Shown: positions 24,122 through 33,259 of the stretch, piece by piece
Numbering within the stretch: the stretch's first letter is position 1
Layout: each line of letters starts with the position of its first letter
Origin: Oscillospiraceae bacterium
Lineage (GTDB): Bacteria; Bacillota; Clostridia; Oscillospirales; Ruminococcaceae
Direction of reading: 5' to 3'
DNA length: 52,774 bases
Assembly (NCBI GenBank): GCA_018110825.1
Contig: JAGBCL010000035.1
Coordinates: 1 to 52,774 of the forward strand
Position numbers and translations under genes: made by a program
Notes under the pieces: generated by a model
Seen by the model: only the letters and a program-made list of their open reading frames with translations
Told to the model about the DNA's origin: nothing
The model's database searches: none

Positions 24122-24562
24122 ATGGGTAATTCATCATTTGTGGTTATTAGTACCGATGTACTTCCTGAAATATTTCCCAAAGTTTTGGAAGTAAAGCGAC
24201 TTCTTGCATGCGGTGAGGAGAAAAGTTCGGCTTCTGCGTGCAAAAGGATTGGCATATCAAGAAGTGCGTTTTATAAGTACAAAGAGTGTGTGTTTGCCTA
24301 TGAAGAAAAGCTTACACAGAAAATAATTTCATACTATGCTGTTTTGAAAGATGAACCAGGAGTACTTTCTGCAATTCTTGCTGAATTTCATCGGCAGGGT
24401 GCAAACATAATAACTGTCAATCAAAATATGCCGATAGATGGAGTTGCAGCAGTAAATATAACAGTAAGACTGTTTGGTGACGAAACAGATGCATACAGTC
24501 TTAAAAATGATTTAGCGGCGTTAAATGGTGTCGTTGATGTTAAATTTATATCGGGTGAATAA
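24122..24562 (+). CDS. pheB: ACT-domain regulator (PheB/ThrR, UPF0735 type)
   Basis: A 146-residue cytosolic protein. The N-terminal part has a helix-turn-helix-like stretch (SASACKRIGISRSAFYKYK, about 36-54); the C-terminal part from about 72 is an ACT domain (LKDEPGVLSAILAEFHRQGA, then VAAVNITVRLF). This matches the UPF0735/PheB family; in Bacillus subtilis the relative ThrR (YszB) represses hom and thrB. Here it is directly upstream of hom and thrB, so amino-acid-responsive control of threonine synthesis is likely. GGAGG sets the start at MGNSSF. Confidence 0.82.
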   Translation: MGNSSFVVISTDVLPEIFPKVLEVKRLLACGEEKSSASACKRIGISRSAFYKYKECVFAYEEKLTQKIISYYAVLKDEPGVLSAILAEFHRQGANIITVNQNMPIDGVAAVNITVRLFGDETDAYSLKNDLAALNGVVDVKFISGE

Positions 24563-24589
24563 ACAAGTTATATAAAAGGAGTAGTAGTA

Positions 24590-25819
24590 ATGTCAAAAAT
24601 CGCAGTTTTAGGTTATGGTGTTGTAGGTTCAGGAACAGTTGAGTTGTTCTATAAAAATAAGGATAAGATTTGTGCAAAGTCAGGGAAAGATCTTGATATC
24701 AAATATATTTTAGATATCCGCGATTTTCCGGATAGCCCTTATGCAGATAAATTTACAAAGAATTTTGATGATATTCTTAACGACCCTGAAGTAACTATTG
24801 TTGCCGAAGTAATCGGTGGTATGAAGTTTTCATATGGTTATGTCAAGTCCTGCCTGGAAAAAGGTAAAAATGTTGTAACATCCAATAAGGAACTTGTTGC
24901 TGAAAAGGGTGCAGAACTTCTTAAAATTGCTGCTGAAAAGAATTGCAACTTTCTCTTCGAAGCATCAACAGGTGGTGCAATTCCAATTATCAGACCACTT
25001 CATGTTTGTCTTGCCGGTAATGATATCTCTGCTGTTGCAGGTATTCTTAATGGTACAACAAATTTTATTCTCACAAAGATGATTAACGAACAGATGGCAT
25101 TCAGTGATGCACTTGAAATGGCACAGAAGCTCGGTTATGCTGAACAGGACCCAACAGCTGATGTTGAAGGTCATGATGCTTGCAGAAAAATATGTATCCT
25201 TTCCTCTCTCGTTTTCGGTAAGCACGTTTATCCAAAGTGGGTTCATTGCGAAGGTATCACAAAGCTTACTCTTGAAGATGTAATGTATGCTCAGAGCTGG
25301 GGCGGAGAAATCAAACTTATTGGTTCTGTTAAGAAGTGTGATGACGGCAAAATACTTCCAATGGTTCGTCCTGCTTTTGTTTGCAATAATAATCAGCTTT
25401 CTCATATTTCTGATGTATTCAATGGCGTAATGGTTTACGGTGATGGTTTTGACGAGGTTATGTTCTACGGAAGAGGTGCAGGTAAGCTTCCAACTGCAAG
25501 TGCGGTTGTAGGCGATATTGCAACAGTTGCAAAGATGACTTCAACATCTATCTCACAGTCATGGGAAGACAGTGCTGATAATAGCTTTATTGCTGATTAT
25601 AAGGACGACGTTGTATCAATCTATGTTCGTACAAATGGTGTTGCTGCTGAGAAAATCTCTGAAGTATTCGGTACAGTTGAGTACCTCAGCCGTGAAAATC
25701 AGCCTGCTGGTGAACTTGCTTTTGTTGCTCCTGCAATGAAGGAAAAGCTGTTTGATGAAAAAATTGCACAGCTTGGCGGCGAAATACTTGGAACAATCCG
25801 TGTCCTTGAACTCGAATGA
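24590..25819 (+). CDS. hom: Homoserine dehydrogenase
   Basis: A 409-residue enzyme reducing aspartate semialdehyde to homoserine with NAD(P)H. The Rossmann motif is AVLGYGVVGSGTVE near the N-terminus; the catalytic core includes EASTGGAIPIIRPL, GILNGTTNFIL and LGYAEQDPTADVEGHDACRK. The C-terminal part from about 340 resembles an ACT-like tail (DVVSIYVRTNGV), usually for threonine feedback. It lies 27 nt after the ACT regulator and 22 nt before thrB. Confidence 0.93.
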   Translation: MSKIAVLGYGVVGSGTVELFYKNKDKICAKSGKDLDIKYILDIRDFPDSPYADKFTKNFDDILNDPEVTIVAEVIGGMKFSYGYVKSCLEKGKNVVTSNKELVAEKGAELLKIAAEKNCNFLFEASTGGAIPIIRPLHVCLAGNDISAVAGILNGTTNFILTKMINEQMAFSDALEMAQKLGYAEQDPTADVEGHDACRKICILSSLVFGKHVYPKWVHCEGITKLTLEDVMYAQSWGGEIKLIGSVKKCDDGKILPMVRPAFVCNNNQLSHISDVFNGVMVYGDGFDEVMFYGRGAGKLPTASAVVGDIATVAKMTSTSISQSWEDSADNSFIADYKDDVVSIYVRTNGVAAEKISEVFGTVEYLSRENQPAGELAFVAPAMKEKLFDEKIAQLGGEILGTIRVLELE

Positions 25820-25841
25820 TTTCTGAAAGGACTATCTTCAG

Positions 25842-26732
25842 ATGATTAAAATACAAATTCCTGCAACAAGTGCAAATCTCGGTGCTGGTTTTGATGCACT
25901 TGGTCTTGCCTTGAATTACTATAACTATGTCAATATTGAAGAAGCTGACGGAATTTATATCGAAAGTCTTGATGGTACTGATGTACCGAAAGATGCATCA
26001 AATCTCGTGTATGATTCTGCAAAAACACTTTATGATATTTGTGGTAAGCCTTTGCACGGATTGAATATTCAGCAGATTAACAATATTCCTATGGCAAGAG
26101 GTCTTGGAAGCTCATCAGCGTGTATAATTGCAGGACTTGTCGGAGCAAATCAGCTTCTTGGTGAACCTATGGGTCTTGATGATTTGGTAAATCTTTCTGC
26201 ACAAATTGAAGGACACCCTGATAATACAGCTCCTGCACTTCTTGGCGGCATTGTAACAGCTGTTTTTGACGGAAAATGTGTCCATTGGGTTAAGCAGGAA
26301 GTATATACAACGCTTAAATTTGTTGTTGTAATTCCAAATTTTGAACTTAAAACGGAAAAGGCAAGAGCTTGTTTGCCCCAGGAAATTTCCCATAAGGATG
26401 CTGTATATAACCTTTCAAGAGCGGCTCTTTTTTCAGCCTCTCTGCTTACAGGAAAATACGAAAACCTGCGTACAGCAGTGCACGACAGACTTCATCAGCC
26501 TTATAGAATGGAGCTTATTCCTCATGGCAGAGATGTGTTTGATACAGCATATAGCCTCGGTGCATATGCTGCATATCTCAGTGGTGCAGGTCCTGCACTC
26601 ATGGCAATTGTTGATGCCGAGAATGAGTATTTTGAGGGGAAAATGAGGTTTGCCCTTGATAGAATGGGACTTTCCGATTGGGATGTTCATGAGATTCATA
26701 TTGACAATATCGGAACAAGAATTATTAACTGA
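25842..26732 (+). CDS. thrB: Homoserine kinase
   Basis: A 296-residue GHMP-family kinase that phosphorylates homoserine for threonine synthesis. The N-terminal IPATSANLGAGFDALGLAL and the ATP loop MARGLGSSSACIIAGL are diagnostic, with a C-terminal SGAGPALMAIV motif. It completes a pheB-hom-thrB operon; threonine synthase (thrC) is absent from the window and must lie elsewhere. The next gene begins 18 nt later. Confidence 0.93.
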   Translation: MIKIQIPATSANLGAGFDALGLALNYYNYVNIEEADGIYIESLDGTDVPKDASNLVYDSAKTLYDICGKPLHGLNIQQINNIPMARGLGSSSACIIAGLVGANQLLGEPMGLDDLVNLSAQIEGHPDNTAPALLGGIVTAVFDGKCVHWVKQEVYTTLKFVVVIPNFELKTEKARACLPQEISHKDAVYNLSRAALFSASLLTGKYENLRTAVHDRLHQPYRMELIPHGRDVFDTAYSLGAYAAYLSGAGPALMAIVDAENEYFEGKMRFALDRMGLSDWDVHEIHIDNIGTRIIN

Positions 26733-26750
26733 TAAACAGGGGTGATTTTG

Positions 26751-27563
26751 GTGGAAATTGAATATTTCTCTGAAACACGTAATGACAGCGATATAATTGA
26801 TTTGTACCGTGCCCTGAAATGGTACAGATTGCCGGGTTATACCGATGATGATATCGAAAAAGCAAATAAAAACAGCTTTTATTCGGTGTATGCCTATGAT
26901 GGCTATAAGCTTGTAGGATTGGGCAGAGTAGCTTCTGATGGACATATTGCTGCAGTAATGAGCGGTATTTGTGTGCGTCCTGAATACCGGCGAAAGGGTA
27001 TCGGCGAACAGATAGTTACACGTTTGGTGTATTATTGCCAGTCAGGCAGCAATAAGCTTAACGTACAGCTTTTCTGTGAAGACAGCTTGATTCCATGGTA
27101 TCTGAAGCAAGGGTTTGAGCGACGCAACAGGGGAATGTGTAAGAAAATGATTCTTCCTGAGGATAATTGTCGTCTGCGCAGAAATTTCCGTGACATTTAC
27201 GGCATTGAACAAATTACAGATATTGCCCCTGATTTTTATTGGTATAACTTCGATGCATTCGGTGATTTCAAATATTATAGTACACTTAATAGCAATGGTG
27301 AACTTGTTGCAAGCGTTTTTATGACGTTTTATTGTGACGAGCCGAAATCTTTTTGCGTTGATATAATTTTTGAAAATGTGCGAAGATTTGAGATAGGGTG
27401 TATGGGTATAAGAACTGTTCTTACAGGTTTTGATATAATGAAAGTACGCAATACGGATATGCTTAATGGAATGAATTATCGTATATGTTCTCTTGAGGAT
27501 GACGATATCAATTTCTTCTGTGAAAGCTTCAGAATAGTCAATGTTCAGATTGAGGAAAAATAA
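26751..27563 (+). CDS. GNAT-family N-acetyltransferase with extra C-terminal domain
   Basis: A 270-residue protein. The N-terminal about 135 residues are a GNAT domain, with the acetyl-CoA loop VRPEYRRKGIGEQIVTRL and a following YLKQGFERR strand. The C-terminal half (IYGIEQITDIAPDFYWYNFD onward) is of a type I do not recognise. The GTG at 26751 is chosen because AGGGG lies 8 nt before it; a GTG three codons upstream overlaps that site. The stop codon directly abuts tsaE. It is not RimI, which normally accompanies tsaB and is shorter. Confidence 0.75.
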   Translation: MEIEYFSETRNDSDIIDLYRALKWYRLPGYTDDDIEKANKNSFYSVYAYDGYKLVGLGRVASDGHIAAVMSGICVRPEYRRKGIGEQIVTRLVYYCQSGSNKLNVQLFCEDSLIPWYLKQGFERRNRGMCKKMILPEDNCRLRRNFRDIYGIEQITDIAPDFYWYNFDAFGDFKYYSTLNSNGELVASVFMTFYCDEPKSFCVDIIFENVRRFEIGCMGIRTVLTGFDIMKVRNTDMLNGMNYRICSLEDDDINFFCESFRIVNVQIEEK

Positions 27564-28007
27564 ATGATAAATATAAAAACCAAATCCCCTGAGGAAACAA
27601 TTGAATTTGCCGAAAAAGTCGGAAAACTTCTTCAAGGAGGGGATGTTGTTGCATACAAAGGTGGACTGGGTGCAGGAAAAACAACTTTTACCCGTGGCCT
27701 TGCATTGGGAATAGGACTTCCTGATGAAGTATTTTCACCAACTTTTGCCCTTGTTAATGAATATAGGGGTAAAGGCGTAACCCTTTACCATTTCGATATG
27801 TACAGGATTATGAATGCGGAATCCCTGGAAACTACGGGGTTTTATGATTATTTAAGCGATGAAAGTGTTGTTGCTTGTGAATGGTCTGAAAATATTGAGG
27901 AATACTTGCCTGTAAAGCATATCACCATTACAATAAAACATTGCGGTGAAAATGAAAGAGAAATCACGGTTGAAGGAGATGAGCGCTTTGATGCTGCTTG
28001 GAATTGA
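27564..28007 (+). CDS. tsaE: tRNA t6A biosynthesis ATPase TsaE
   Basis: A 147-residue P-loop ATPase. Walker A GGLGAGKTTF lies at 33-42, followed by FSPTFALVNEYRG and LYHFDMYRI, the TsaE signature. TsaE resets the TsaBD complex that adds threonylcarbamoyl to A37 of tRNAs reading ANN codons. Its ATG follows the previous stop directly, with GAGGA inside the upstream gene, and it overlaps tsaB by 17 nt. tsaD and tsaC are not in the window. Confidence 0.92.
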   Translation: MINIKTKSPEETIEFAEKVGKLLQGGDVVAYKGGLGAGKTTFTRGLALGIGLPDEVFSPTFALVNEYRGKGVTLYHFDMYRIMNAESLETTGFYDYLSDESVVACEWSENIEEYLPVKHITITIKHCGENEREITVEGDERFDAAWN

Positions 28008-28650
28008 TACCTCCGGGAAAACTGCATCGGTTGCGTTATGTACTGAGGATAAGGTATTAGCACAGACAACGGTCTATACATCACTTACTCATTCGCAGGT
28101 TATTCTTCCAATCTGCAATGATGTACTGAAAAATGCGGGTGTAAAGCTTGATGACGTTGATGGAATCGCAGTTGCAATGGGTCCCGGCTCTTATACGGGA
28201 TTGAGAATAGGAATATCTGCTGTAAAGGCAATCTGCTTTGCACAGGATAAGCCTTGCATTGGCATATCAACCCTCGAAGGTCTTGCTAACAATGTTTCTC
28301 TTCATAAAGGAATAGTCTGTGCAGTAATGGCTGCACGCCTCGATTTGGTATATTGTGCACTGTTTGAATCTGACGGCCGTAAAGTGAATCGCCTTACCAA
28401 TGATGAAATCCTTTCCCTGAATGATTTGAAGACTAAGCTTGAACAATACAACGGTACAATTGCTGTTGTCGGTGATGCTGCGGATAAGCTTGAAGGCGAA
28501 CGTTTTATAATTGCACCGCCTCATCTGAAGCTTCAGCTTGCAACAGGACTTTGTTCAGCTGCTTTTGGTAAAGAATTGGAGACTCCTGATAAACTTGACG
28601 CAGCATATTTGCAGATTACAAAGGCTGAAAAGGATTTGCAGGAAAAATAA
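27991..28650 (+). CDS. tsaB: tRNA t6A biosynthesis protein TsaB
   Basis: A 219-residue actin-fold protein starting MLLGIDTSGKTASVAL, with AVAMGPGSYTGLRIGISAVK in the middle, both diagnostic. TsaB is the non-catalytic scaffold partner of TsaD. The start at 27991 is supported by AAGGAG about 12 nt upstream and by homologous starts; upstream in-frame ATGs lie inside or too near that site. It overlaps tsaE, as in many Firmicutes. Confidence 0.92.
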   Translation: MLLGIDTSGKTASVALCTEDKVLAQTTVYTSLTHSQVILPICNDVLKNAGVKLDDVDGIAVAMGPGSYTGLRIGISAVKAICFAQDKPCIGISTLEGLANNVSLHKGIVCAVMAARLDLVYCALFESDGRKVNRLTNDEILSLNDLKTKLEQYNGTIAVVGDAADKLEGERFIIAPPHLKLQLATGLCSAAFGKELETPDKLDAAYLQITKAEKDLQEK

Positions 28651-28657
28651 AAAAAGC

Positions 28658-28686
28658 TTGCCTGAATAGCTTTTGTGTGGTATAAT
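28658..28686 (+). promoter_or_regulatory. Promoter of rpiB-upp
   Basis: TTGCCT (28658-28663), 17-nt spacer, TATAAT (28681-28686), just after the tsaB stop. Confidence 0.75.
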
Positions 28687-28716
28687 AAAAATGTAAATTC
28701 TCTTTTGGAGGTAACT

Positions 28717-29163
28717 ATGATTGCAATTGGAAGCGACCATGGCGGATATGAGCTTAAAGGCGAAGTAATCGCATGGCTTAAGGAAAATAATTATGAGTAT
28801 ATGGAATTCGGTTGTATGGACGGTAACAGCATTGATTACCCCAACGTTGCCGAAGAGGTTTGTGCAAAAGTTCTGGACGGTACTGCAGAATATGCAATTC
28901 TTATCTGCGGAACAGGTATCGGAATTTCTATGGCTGCAAACAAAATCAACGGTATAAGAGCAGCTCTCTGTACAGATACCTATATGGCAAAGTATACCAG
29001 ACTTCATAACAATGCAAATGTCCTTTGTATGGGCGGACGTGTCCTCGGTGCAGGTGCAGCACTTGAAATCGTTGATACATTCCTGCATACAGGTTTTGAG
29101 GGCGGCAGACATCAGCGCAGAATTGACCTTCTCACAGATATAGAAAACAAGATGAAAGGATAA
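28717..29163 (+). CDS. rpiB: Ribose-5-phosphate isomerase B
   Basis: A 148-residue RpiB/LacAB-family isomerase interconverting ribose 5-phosphate and ribulose 5-phosphate. [14 protein letters not shown] and [16 protein letters not shown] (active-site Cys) are the family motifs, and [13 protein letters not shown] follows. TGGAGG sets the start at MIAIG. It is cotranscribed with upp 5 nt downstream, linking pentose phosphate and pyrimidine salvage. A related sugar-phosphate isomerase function cannot be excluded. Confidence 0.92.
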   Translation: MIAIGSDHGGYELKGEVIAWLKENNYEYMEFGCMDGNSIDYPNVAEEVCAKVLDGTAEYAILICGTGIGISMAANKINGIRAALCTDTYMAKYTRLHNNANVLCMGGRVLGAGAALEIVDTFLHTGFEGGRHQRRIDLLTDIENKMKG

Positions 29164-29168
29164 TCATT

Positions 29169-29798
29169 ATGAATAAAGTTACTATAATTGAGCACCCTCT
29201 CGTTCAGCACAAAATCTCACTTCTCCGTGATATCAATACAGGTTCCAAGGAGTTCAGAGAGCTTGTTTCTGAAACAGCAATGCTTATGTGTTATGAAGCA
29301 ACACGTGACCTTCCTCTTAAAACAGTTGAGGTTCAGACTCCTGTTGCAATCGCAAAAACAAAGGTTATCTCTGGCAGAAAGCTTGCTTTCGTTCCAATTC
29401 TCCGTGCAGGTCTCGGTATGGTTGACGGTGCAGTAAAGCTTGTTCCTGCAGCAAAAATCGGTCACGTTGGTATGTTCCGTGACCCCGATACAAAGGAAGC
29501 AGTTCAGTATTACTGCAAGCTGCCTTTTGATATCGCTGAGCGTGATGTAATTATCACTGATATTATGCTCGCAACAGGCGGTACAGCTGTAAAAACTATT
29601 GAAATTCTCAAGAATGCCAACGCAAAGAGCATCAAGATGATGTGCATCATCGCTTCTCCTGAGGGAATTGAAGCAGTTCACAGCGTATATCCTGATGTCG
29701 AAATCTATTGCGGTTCTGTTGACGAAAAGCTTGACGACAGACTTTATATTGTTCCTGGTCTTGGCGACGCAGGCGACAGAATTTTTGGTACAAAGTAA
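29169..29798 (+). CDS. upp: Uracil phosphoribosyltransferase
   Basis: A 209-residue enzyme making UMP from uracil and PRPP. The PRPP loop [15 protein letters not shown] and the uracil-binding end [17 protein letters not shown] are present and the length is exactly typical. AAGGA at the end of rpiB is its ribosome site. It ends before a strong hairpin. Together with pdp in this window it completes pyrimidine salvage from nucleosides. Confidence 0.95.
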   Translation: MNKVTIIEHPLVQHKISLLRDINTGSKEFRELVSETAMLMCYEATRDLPLKTVEVQTPVAIAKTKVISGRKLAFVPILRAGLGMVDGAVKLVPAAKIGHVGMFRDPDTKEAVQYYCKLPFDIAERDVIITDIMLATGGTAVKTIEILKNANAKSIKMMCIIASPEGIEAVHSVYPDVEIYCGSVDEKLDDRLYIVPGLGDAGDRIFGTK

Positions 29799-29813
29799 GC
29801 ATAGAATTTAAGG

Positions 29814-29846
29814 GGATACGCTTGTTTTTAAGCGTATCCGTGTTTT
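29814..29846 (+). terminator. Terminator after upp
   Basis: GGATACGCTT pairs with AAGCGTATCC around a T-rich 6-nt loop, followed by GTGTTTTATTT. The run of T is imperfect, so readthrough into glmS is possible. Confidence 0.7.
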
Positions 29847-29873
29847 ATTTCTGAATAGATTGGAGATGTTGTT

Positions 29874-31697
29874 ATGTGCGGAATAGTCGGATATGTCGGC
29901 AAGGAAGCTTGTGCAGATATCCTCGTTGATGCGCTCAGAAAGCTTGAATATCGTGGTTACGACTCGGCTGGTATTGCAGTTTTTGAAGATGATAAAATCA
30001 AAACTGTAAAAGCAAAGGGAAAAATCGATGAGGGTCTTGCCGTAAAGCTTGATGAGGGTGATGCTTTGCAGGCATCATGCGGTATCGGTCATACAAGATG
30101 GGCAACCCACGGTGAACCATCTGATGTAAATTCCCATCCAATCGGTAACGGCAGAATTTCCATTGTACACAACGGTATTATCGAAAATTATCGTGAACTT
30201 AAATCCTTCCTTATCAGTAAGGGATACGGCTTTGAAAGTGAAACAGACACCGAAACTGTTGCAAAGCTTCTTGATTATTACTATGAAGGTGACCCTATCG
30301 AAGCCATCGAAAAAGCACTCGGAGATATCGAAGGTGCATACGCTCTCGGCATTATTTTCAGAGAGCATAAGAATAAAATCTTTGCAGTACGTAAGGATAG
30401 TCCACTTATTGTAGGTAAGGGAGAAAATGAAAGCTATATCGCTTCCGACGTAACTGCAATCCTTGAGTATACCCGTGATTATTACTTCCTTGAAAGAGGA
30501 GAAATCGCTATTCTTAGTGAAAAGGGTATTTGCTTTACAGACATTCACGGTCTTGAAATTGAAAAAGAACTTCAGACTGCAACATGGGACGTTACCGCCG
30601 CACAGAAGGGCGGTTATGAGCACTTTATGCTCAAGGAAATCCATGAGCAGCCTGAAGCTGTACGAAATACAGTTTCCCCAAGAGTTAAGGACGGTCTCCC
30701 TAATTTTGAGGAATGTGGACTTACAGCTGAAAAAATTCGAAACTACAGAAATATCTACATCGTAGGATGCGGCTCAGCAATGCATTCAGGTATGGTTGGT
30801 AAGTATCTTATCGAGGATTTGGCACAGACTCCTGTTATTGTTGATATTGCTTCTGAATTCAGATACAGAAACCCTCTTGTTACTGAAAAAGACCTTGTTG
30901 TAATTATTTCCCAGTCAGGTGAAACTGCAGATACTCTTGAAGCACTCAAGCTTTCCCGTAAGAAGGGTGCAGACACTCTCGCTGTCGTAAATGTAGTAGG
31001 TTCATCAATTGCACGTGAAGCTGACATGGTTATCTATACCAACGCAGGTCCTGAAATTTCTGTTTGCTCAACAAAGGCATATGCCGTTCAGGTGGCATTT
31101 ATGTATCTCTTTGCTTTTGCTGTTGCTTATGCGCACGGCAAAATTGATGAGACCGAGTGCAAGTGTCTTACAGCAGGGCTCCTCGAAATTCCTGAAAAAA
31201 TTCAGCTTTGCCTCGATGATATGTCCAACTATCAGTATGTCGCATCAAAGCTTATCAATGCAGACAGCCTGCTCTATATCGGCAGAGGTCTCGATAATGC
31301 ACTCAGTATGGAAGGTTCACTCAAGCTTAAGGAAATTTCCTATATCCATAGCGAAGCCTACGCAGCAGGTGAGCTTAAACACGGTACAATTTCTCTTATT
31401 GATGATGGTATGCCCGTAATTGTTGCCGCAACTCAGAGTAAGCTTTTCGATAAAACAATCTCCAATGTCCGTGAGGTAAAGAGCCGCGGAGCAAAGGTAG
31501 TTATCATTTGCCGTGAATCTGTGAATATTGATAAGGATTGTGCAGATTATAAGGTAGGACTCCCTGAAGCTGAAGATTTGTTCCTGCCGCTTCTTTCTGT
31601 TGTAACAATGCAGCTTATTGCATACTATACAGCAGTGCAGAGAGGCTGTGACGTAGATAAGCCGAGAAACCTTGCTAAATCCGTTACCGTAGAGTAA
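29874..31697 (+). CDS. glmS: Glutamine-fructose-6-phosphate aminotransferase
   Basis: A 607-residue enzyme making glucosamine 6-phosphate for peptidoglycan. The N-terminal glutaminase begins with the catalytic Cys2 (MCGIVGYVG); two SIS sugar-isomerase domains follow, with GCGSAMHSG, SQSGETADTL and the C-terminal KPRNLAKSVTVE. The space to upp is only 75 nt, mostly a terminator hairpin, so the glmS ribozyme found before this gene in many Firmicutes cannot be present here. The glycosyltransferase gene follows after 18 nt. Confidence 0.95.
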   Translation: MCGIVGYVGKEACADILVDALRKLEYRGYDSAGIAVFEDDKIKTVKAKGKIDEGLAVKLDEGDALQASCGIGHTRWATHGEPSDVNSHPIGNGRISIVHNGIIENYRELKSFLISKGYGFESETDTETVAKLLDYYYEGDPIEAIEKALGDIEGAYALGIIFREHKNKIFAVRKDSPLIVGKGENESYIASDVTAILEYTRDYYFLERGEIAILSEKGICFTDIHGLEIEKELQTATWDVTAAQKGGYEHFMLKEIHEQPEAVRNTVSPRVKDGLPNFEECGLTAEKIRNYRNIYIVGCGSAMHSGMVGKYLIEDLAQTPVIVDIASEFRYRNPLVTEKDLVVIISQSGETADTLEALKLSRKKGADTLAVVNVVGSSIAREADMVIYTNAGPEISVCSTKAYAVQVAFMYLFAFAVAYAHGKIDETECKCLTAGLLEIPEKIQLCLDDMSNYQYVASKLINADSLLYIGRGLDNALSMEGSLKLKEISYIHSEAYAAGELKHGTISLIDDGMPVIVAATQSKLFDKTISNVREVKSRGAKVVIICRESVNIDKDCADYKVGLPEAEDLFLPLLSVVTMQLIAYYTAVQRGCDVDKPRNLAKSVTVE

Positions 31698-31715
31698 ATG
31701 AAAGGAAAAGCTTAA

Positions 31716-32666
31716 ATGGAAAAAAAGCTGATTACAGTTATAGTGCCATGTTACAATGAGCAGGAGGTACTTCCGCTATTCCGTGAGGAAATACTTCGTG
31801 TATCTGATGAAATGACAGCAAAATATCCGCAGCTTGAATTTGAATTTCTGTTTGTCAATGATGGCTCACGTGATAAAACTCTCGAAATTCTCCGTGAATA
31901 TTCAGAGCAGGACAGCCGTTTCAGATATGTTTCGTTCAGTCGTAATTTCGGTAAGGAAGCAGGAATGCTTGCTGGACTTGAAAATTCCAAAGGCGATTAC
32001 GTTGTAATAATGGACGCCGATTTACAGCATCCACCAAAGCTTATGCCTGAAATGTATGAATACGTTTCAAGCGGTGAGTATGACTGTGCGGGAACAAGAC
32101 GTGTCTCCCGTAAAGGCGAACCTAAGCTGTTATCATTCTTTGCAAGAAGCTTTTATAAGGTTATCAATAAAATTTCTCAGACACAGATTGTGGACGGTGC
32201 TCAGGATTACCGTTTTATGACCCGTCAGATGGTTGATGCAATCCTCGATATGCATGAATACAACCGCTTTTCAAAGGGCATTTTCAGTTGGGTAGGTTTC
32301 CGTACAAAATATATCGAGGTTGAAAATACCGAAAGAGCTGCGGGTAAAACAACATGGAACTTCTGGAAACTGTTTATGTATTCGTTGGAAGGTATATTTG
32401 CATTTTCAACAGCACCGCTTGCTCTGTCAATTGTTGTTGCAATGCTTCTGTTTATCCTGGCAATTGTTTTTATTATAATAGCTGTGGTAAATTCCGCAGA
32501 ATACCTTGCTATAATCGCGATGGTATGCCTCGTGGGCGGACTTAATCTGTTCTGTATGGGCGTGCAAAGTCAGTATATTGCGAAAACATATATGGAAGTA
32601 AAGAGCCGACCAAAGTATATAATCGGTGAAACCGAAGAATTGTACAAGAAAAGAAAGGAACGATAA
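31716..32666 (+). CDS. Membrane glycosyltransferase family 2 (DPM1/GtrB-like)
   Basis: A 316-residue protein: an N-terminal GT-A domain (ITVIVPCYNEQEVLPLF, MDADLQHPPKLMPEM with the metal-binding DAD) and two C-terminal transmembrane helices (about 225-290). This layout is that of polyprenyl-phosphate sugar transferases such as GtrB or DPM1, which load a sugar onto undecaprenyl phosphate at the inner face of the membrane for wall-polymer or glycoprotein decoration. The donor sugar is unknown. Placed between glmS and ppa. Confidence 0.87.
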   Translation: MEKKLITVIVPCYNEQEVLPLFREEILRVSDEMTAKYPQLEFEFLFVNDGSRDKTLEILREYSEQDSRFRYVSFSRNFGKEAGMLAGLENSKGDYVVIMDADLQHPPKLMPEMYEYVSSGEYDCAGTRRVSRKGEPKLLSFFARSFYKVINKISQTQIVDGAQDYRFMTRQMVDAILDMHEYNRFSKGIFSWVGFRTKYIEVENTERAAGKTTWNFWKLFMYSLEGIFAFSTAPLALSIVVAMLLFILAIVFIIIAVVNSAEYLAIIAMVCLVGGLNLFCMGVQSQYIAKTYMEVKSRPKYIIGETEELYKKRKER

Positions 32667-32668
32667 TT

Positions 32669-33214
32669 ATGAATATCTGGCATGATATTTCCCCGAACCG
32701 TATCACAAAGGATAACTTCTTTGCCGTAATCGAAATTGAAAAGGGAAGCAAAATGAAGTATGAGCTCGATAAGAAAACAGGTTTTCTTATGCTTGATAGA
32801 GTTCTGTACACTTCCACTCACTATCCCGCAAACTACGGTTTTATTCCAAGAACCTATGCCGAGGACGGAGACCCGCTTGACGTTCTTGTGCTTTGTTCCG
32901 AGTCAATCTGCTCCCTTGCACTCGTAAAATGCTATCCAATCGGTGTAATATCAATGCTCGACAACGGAGCACGTGACGACAAAATTATCGCAATTCCTTT
33001 CAATGACCCTACATATAATACATATCGTGACATCAGCGAGCTTCCGAAGCATATTTTCGATGAAATGTCCCACTTTTTCAGCGTTTACAAATCCCTTGAA
33101 GAAAAGGAAACTGTAATCGACGAAATGAAGGGCAGGGAAGAAGCAATCGCAATTGTTGAACGTTGTATCGACAGATACATCGACAGCTTCTGTAAGGGAA
33201 GAATTGCTGAATAA
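32669..33214 (+). CDS. ppa: Inorganic pyrophosphatase, family I
   Basis: A 181-residue soluble pyrophosphatase that drives biosynthesis by hydrolysing PPi. THYPANYGFIPRTYAEDGDP with the metal-binding DGDPLDVLVL is the family signature, and ARDDKIIAIP follows. It begins only 2 nt after the glycosyltransferase stop with AAAGGAA upstream, so it is coupled. Family I soluble enzymes are less usual in Firmicutes, which commonly have the DHH-type family II; I read no more into this. Confidence 0.9.
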   Translation: MNIWHDISPNRITKDNFFAVIEIEKGSKMKYELDKKTGFLMLDRVLYTSTHYPANYGFIPRTYAEDGDPLDVLVLCSESICSLALVKCYPIGVISMLDNGARDDKIIAIPFNDPTYNTYRDISELPKHIFDEMSHFFSVYKSLEEKETVIDEMKGREEAIAIVERCIDRYIDSFCKGRIAE

Positions 33215-33219
33215 AAATA

Positions 33220-33257
33220 AGGTCTTTAAGCAGTAAGCACTGTTTAAAGACCTTTTT
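33220..33257. terminator. Bidirectional terminator between ppa and aroK
   Basis: A stem of about 14 bp (AGGTCTTTAA with TTAAAGACCT, extended by CAGT/ACTG) is followed by TTTTT on the plus strand and an AT-rich run on the minus strand; the two genes converge here. Confidence 0.8.
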
Positions 33258-33259
33258 GT

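Noticed and set aside
29799-29873. glmS ribozyme
   Set aside because: The interval is too short and contains only a terminator-type hairpin.
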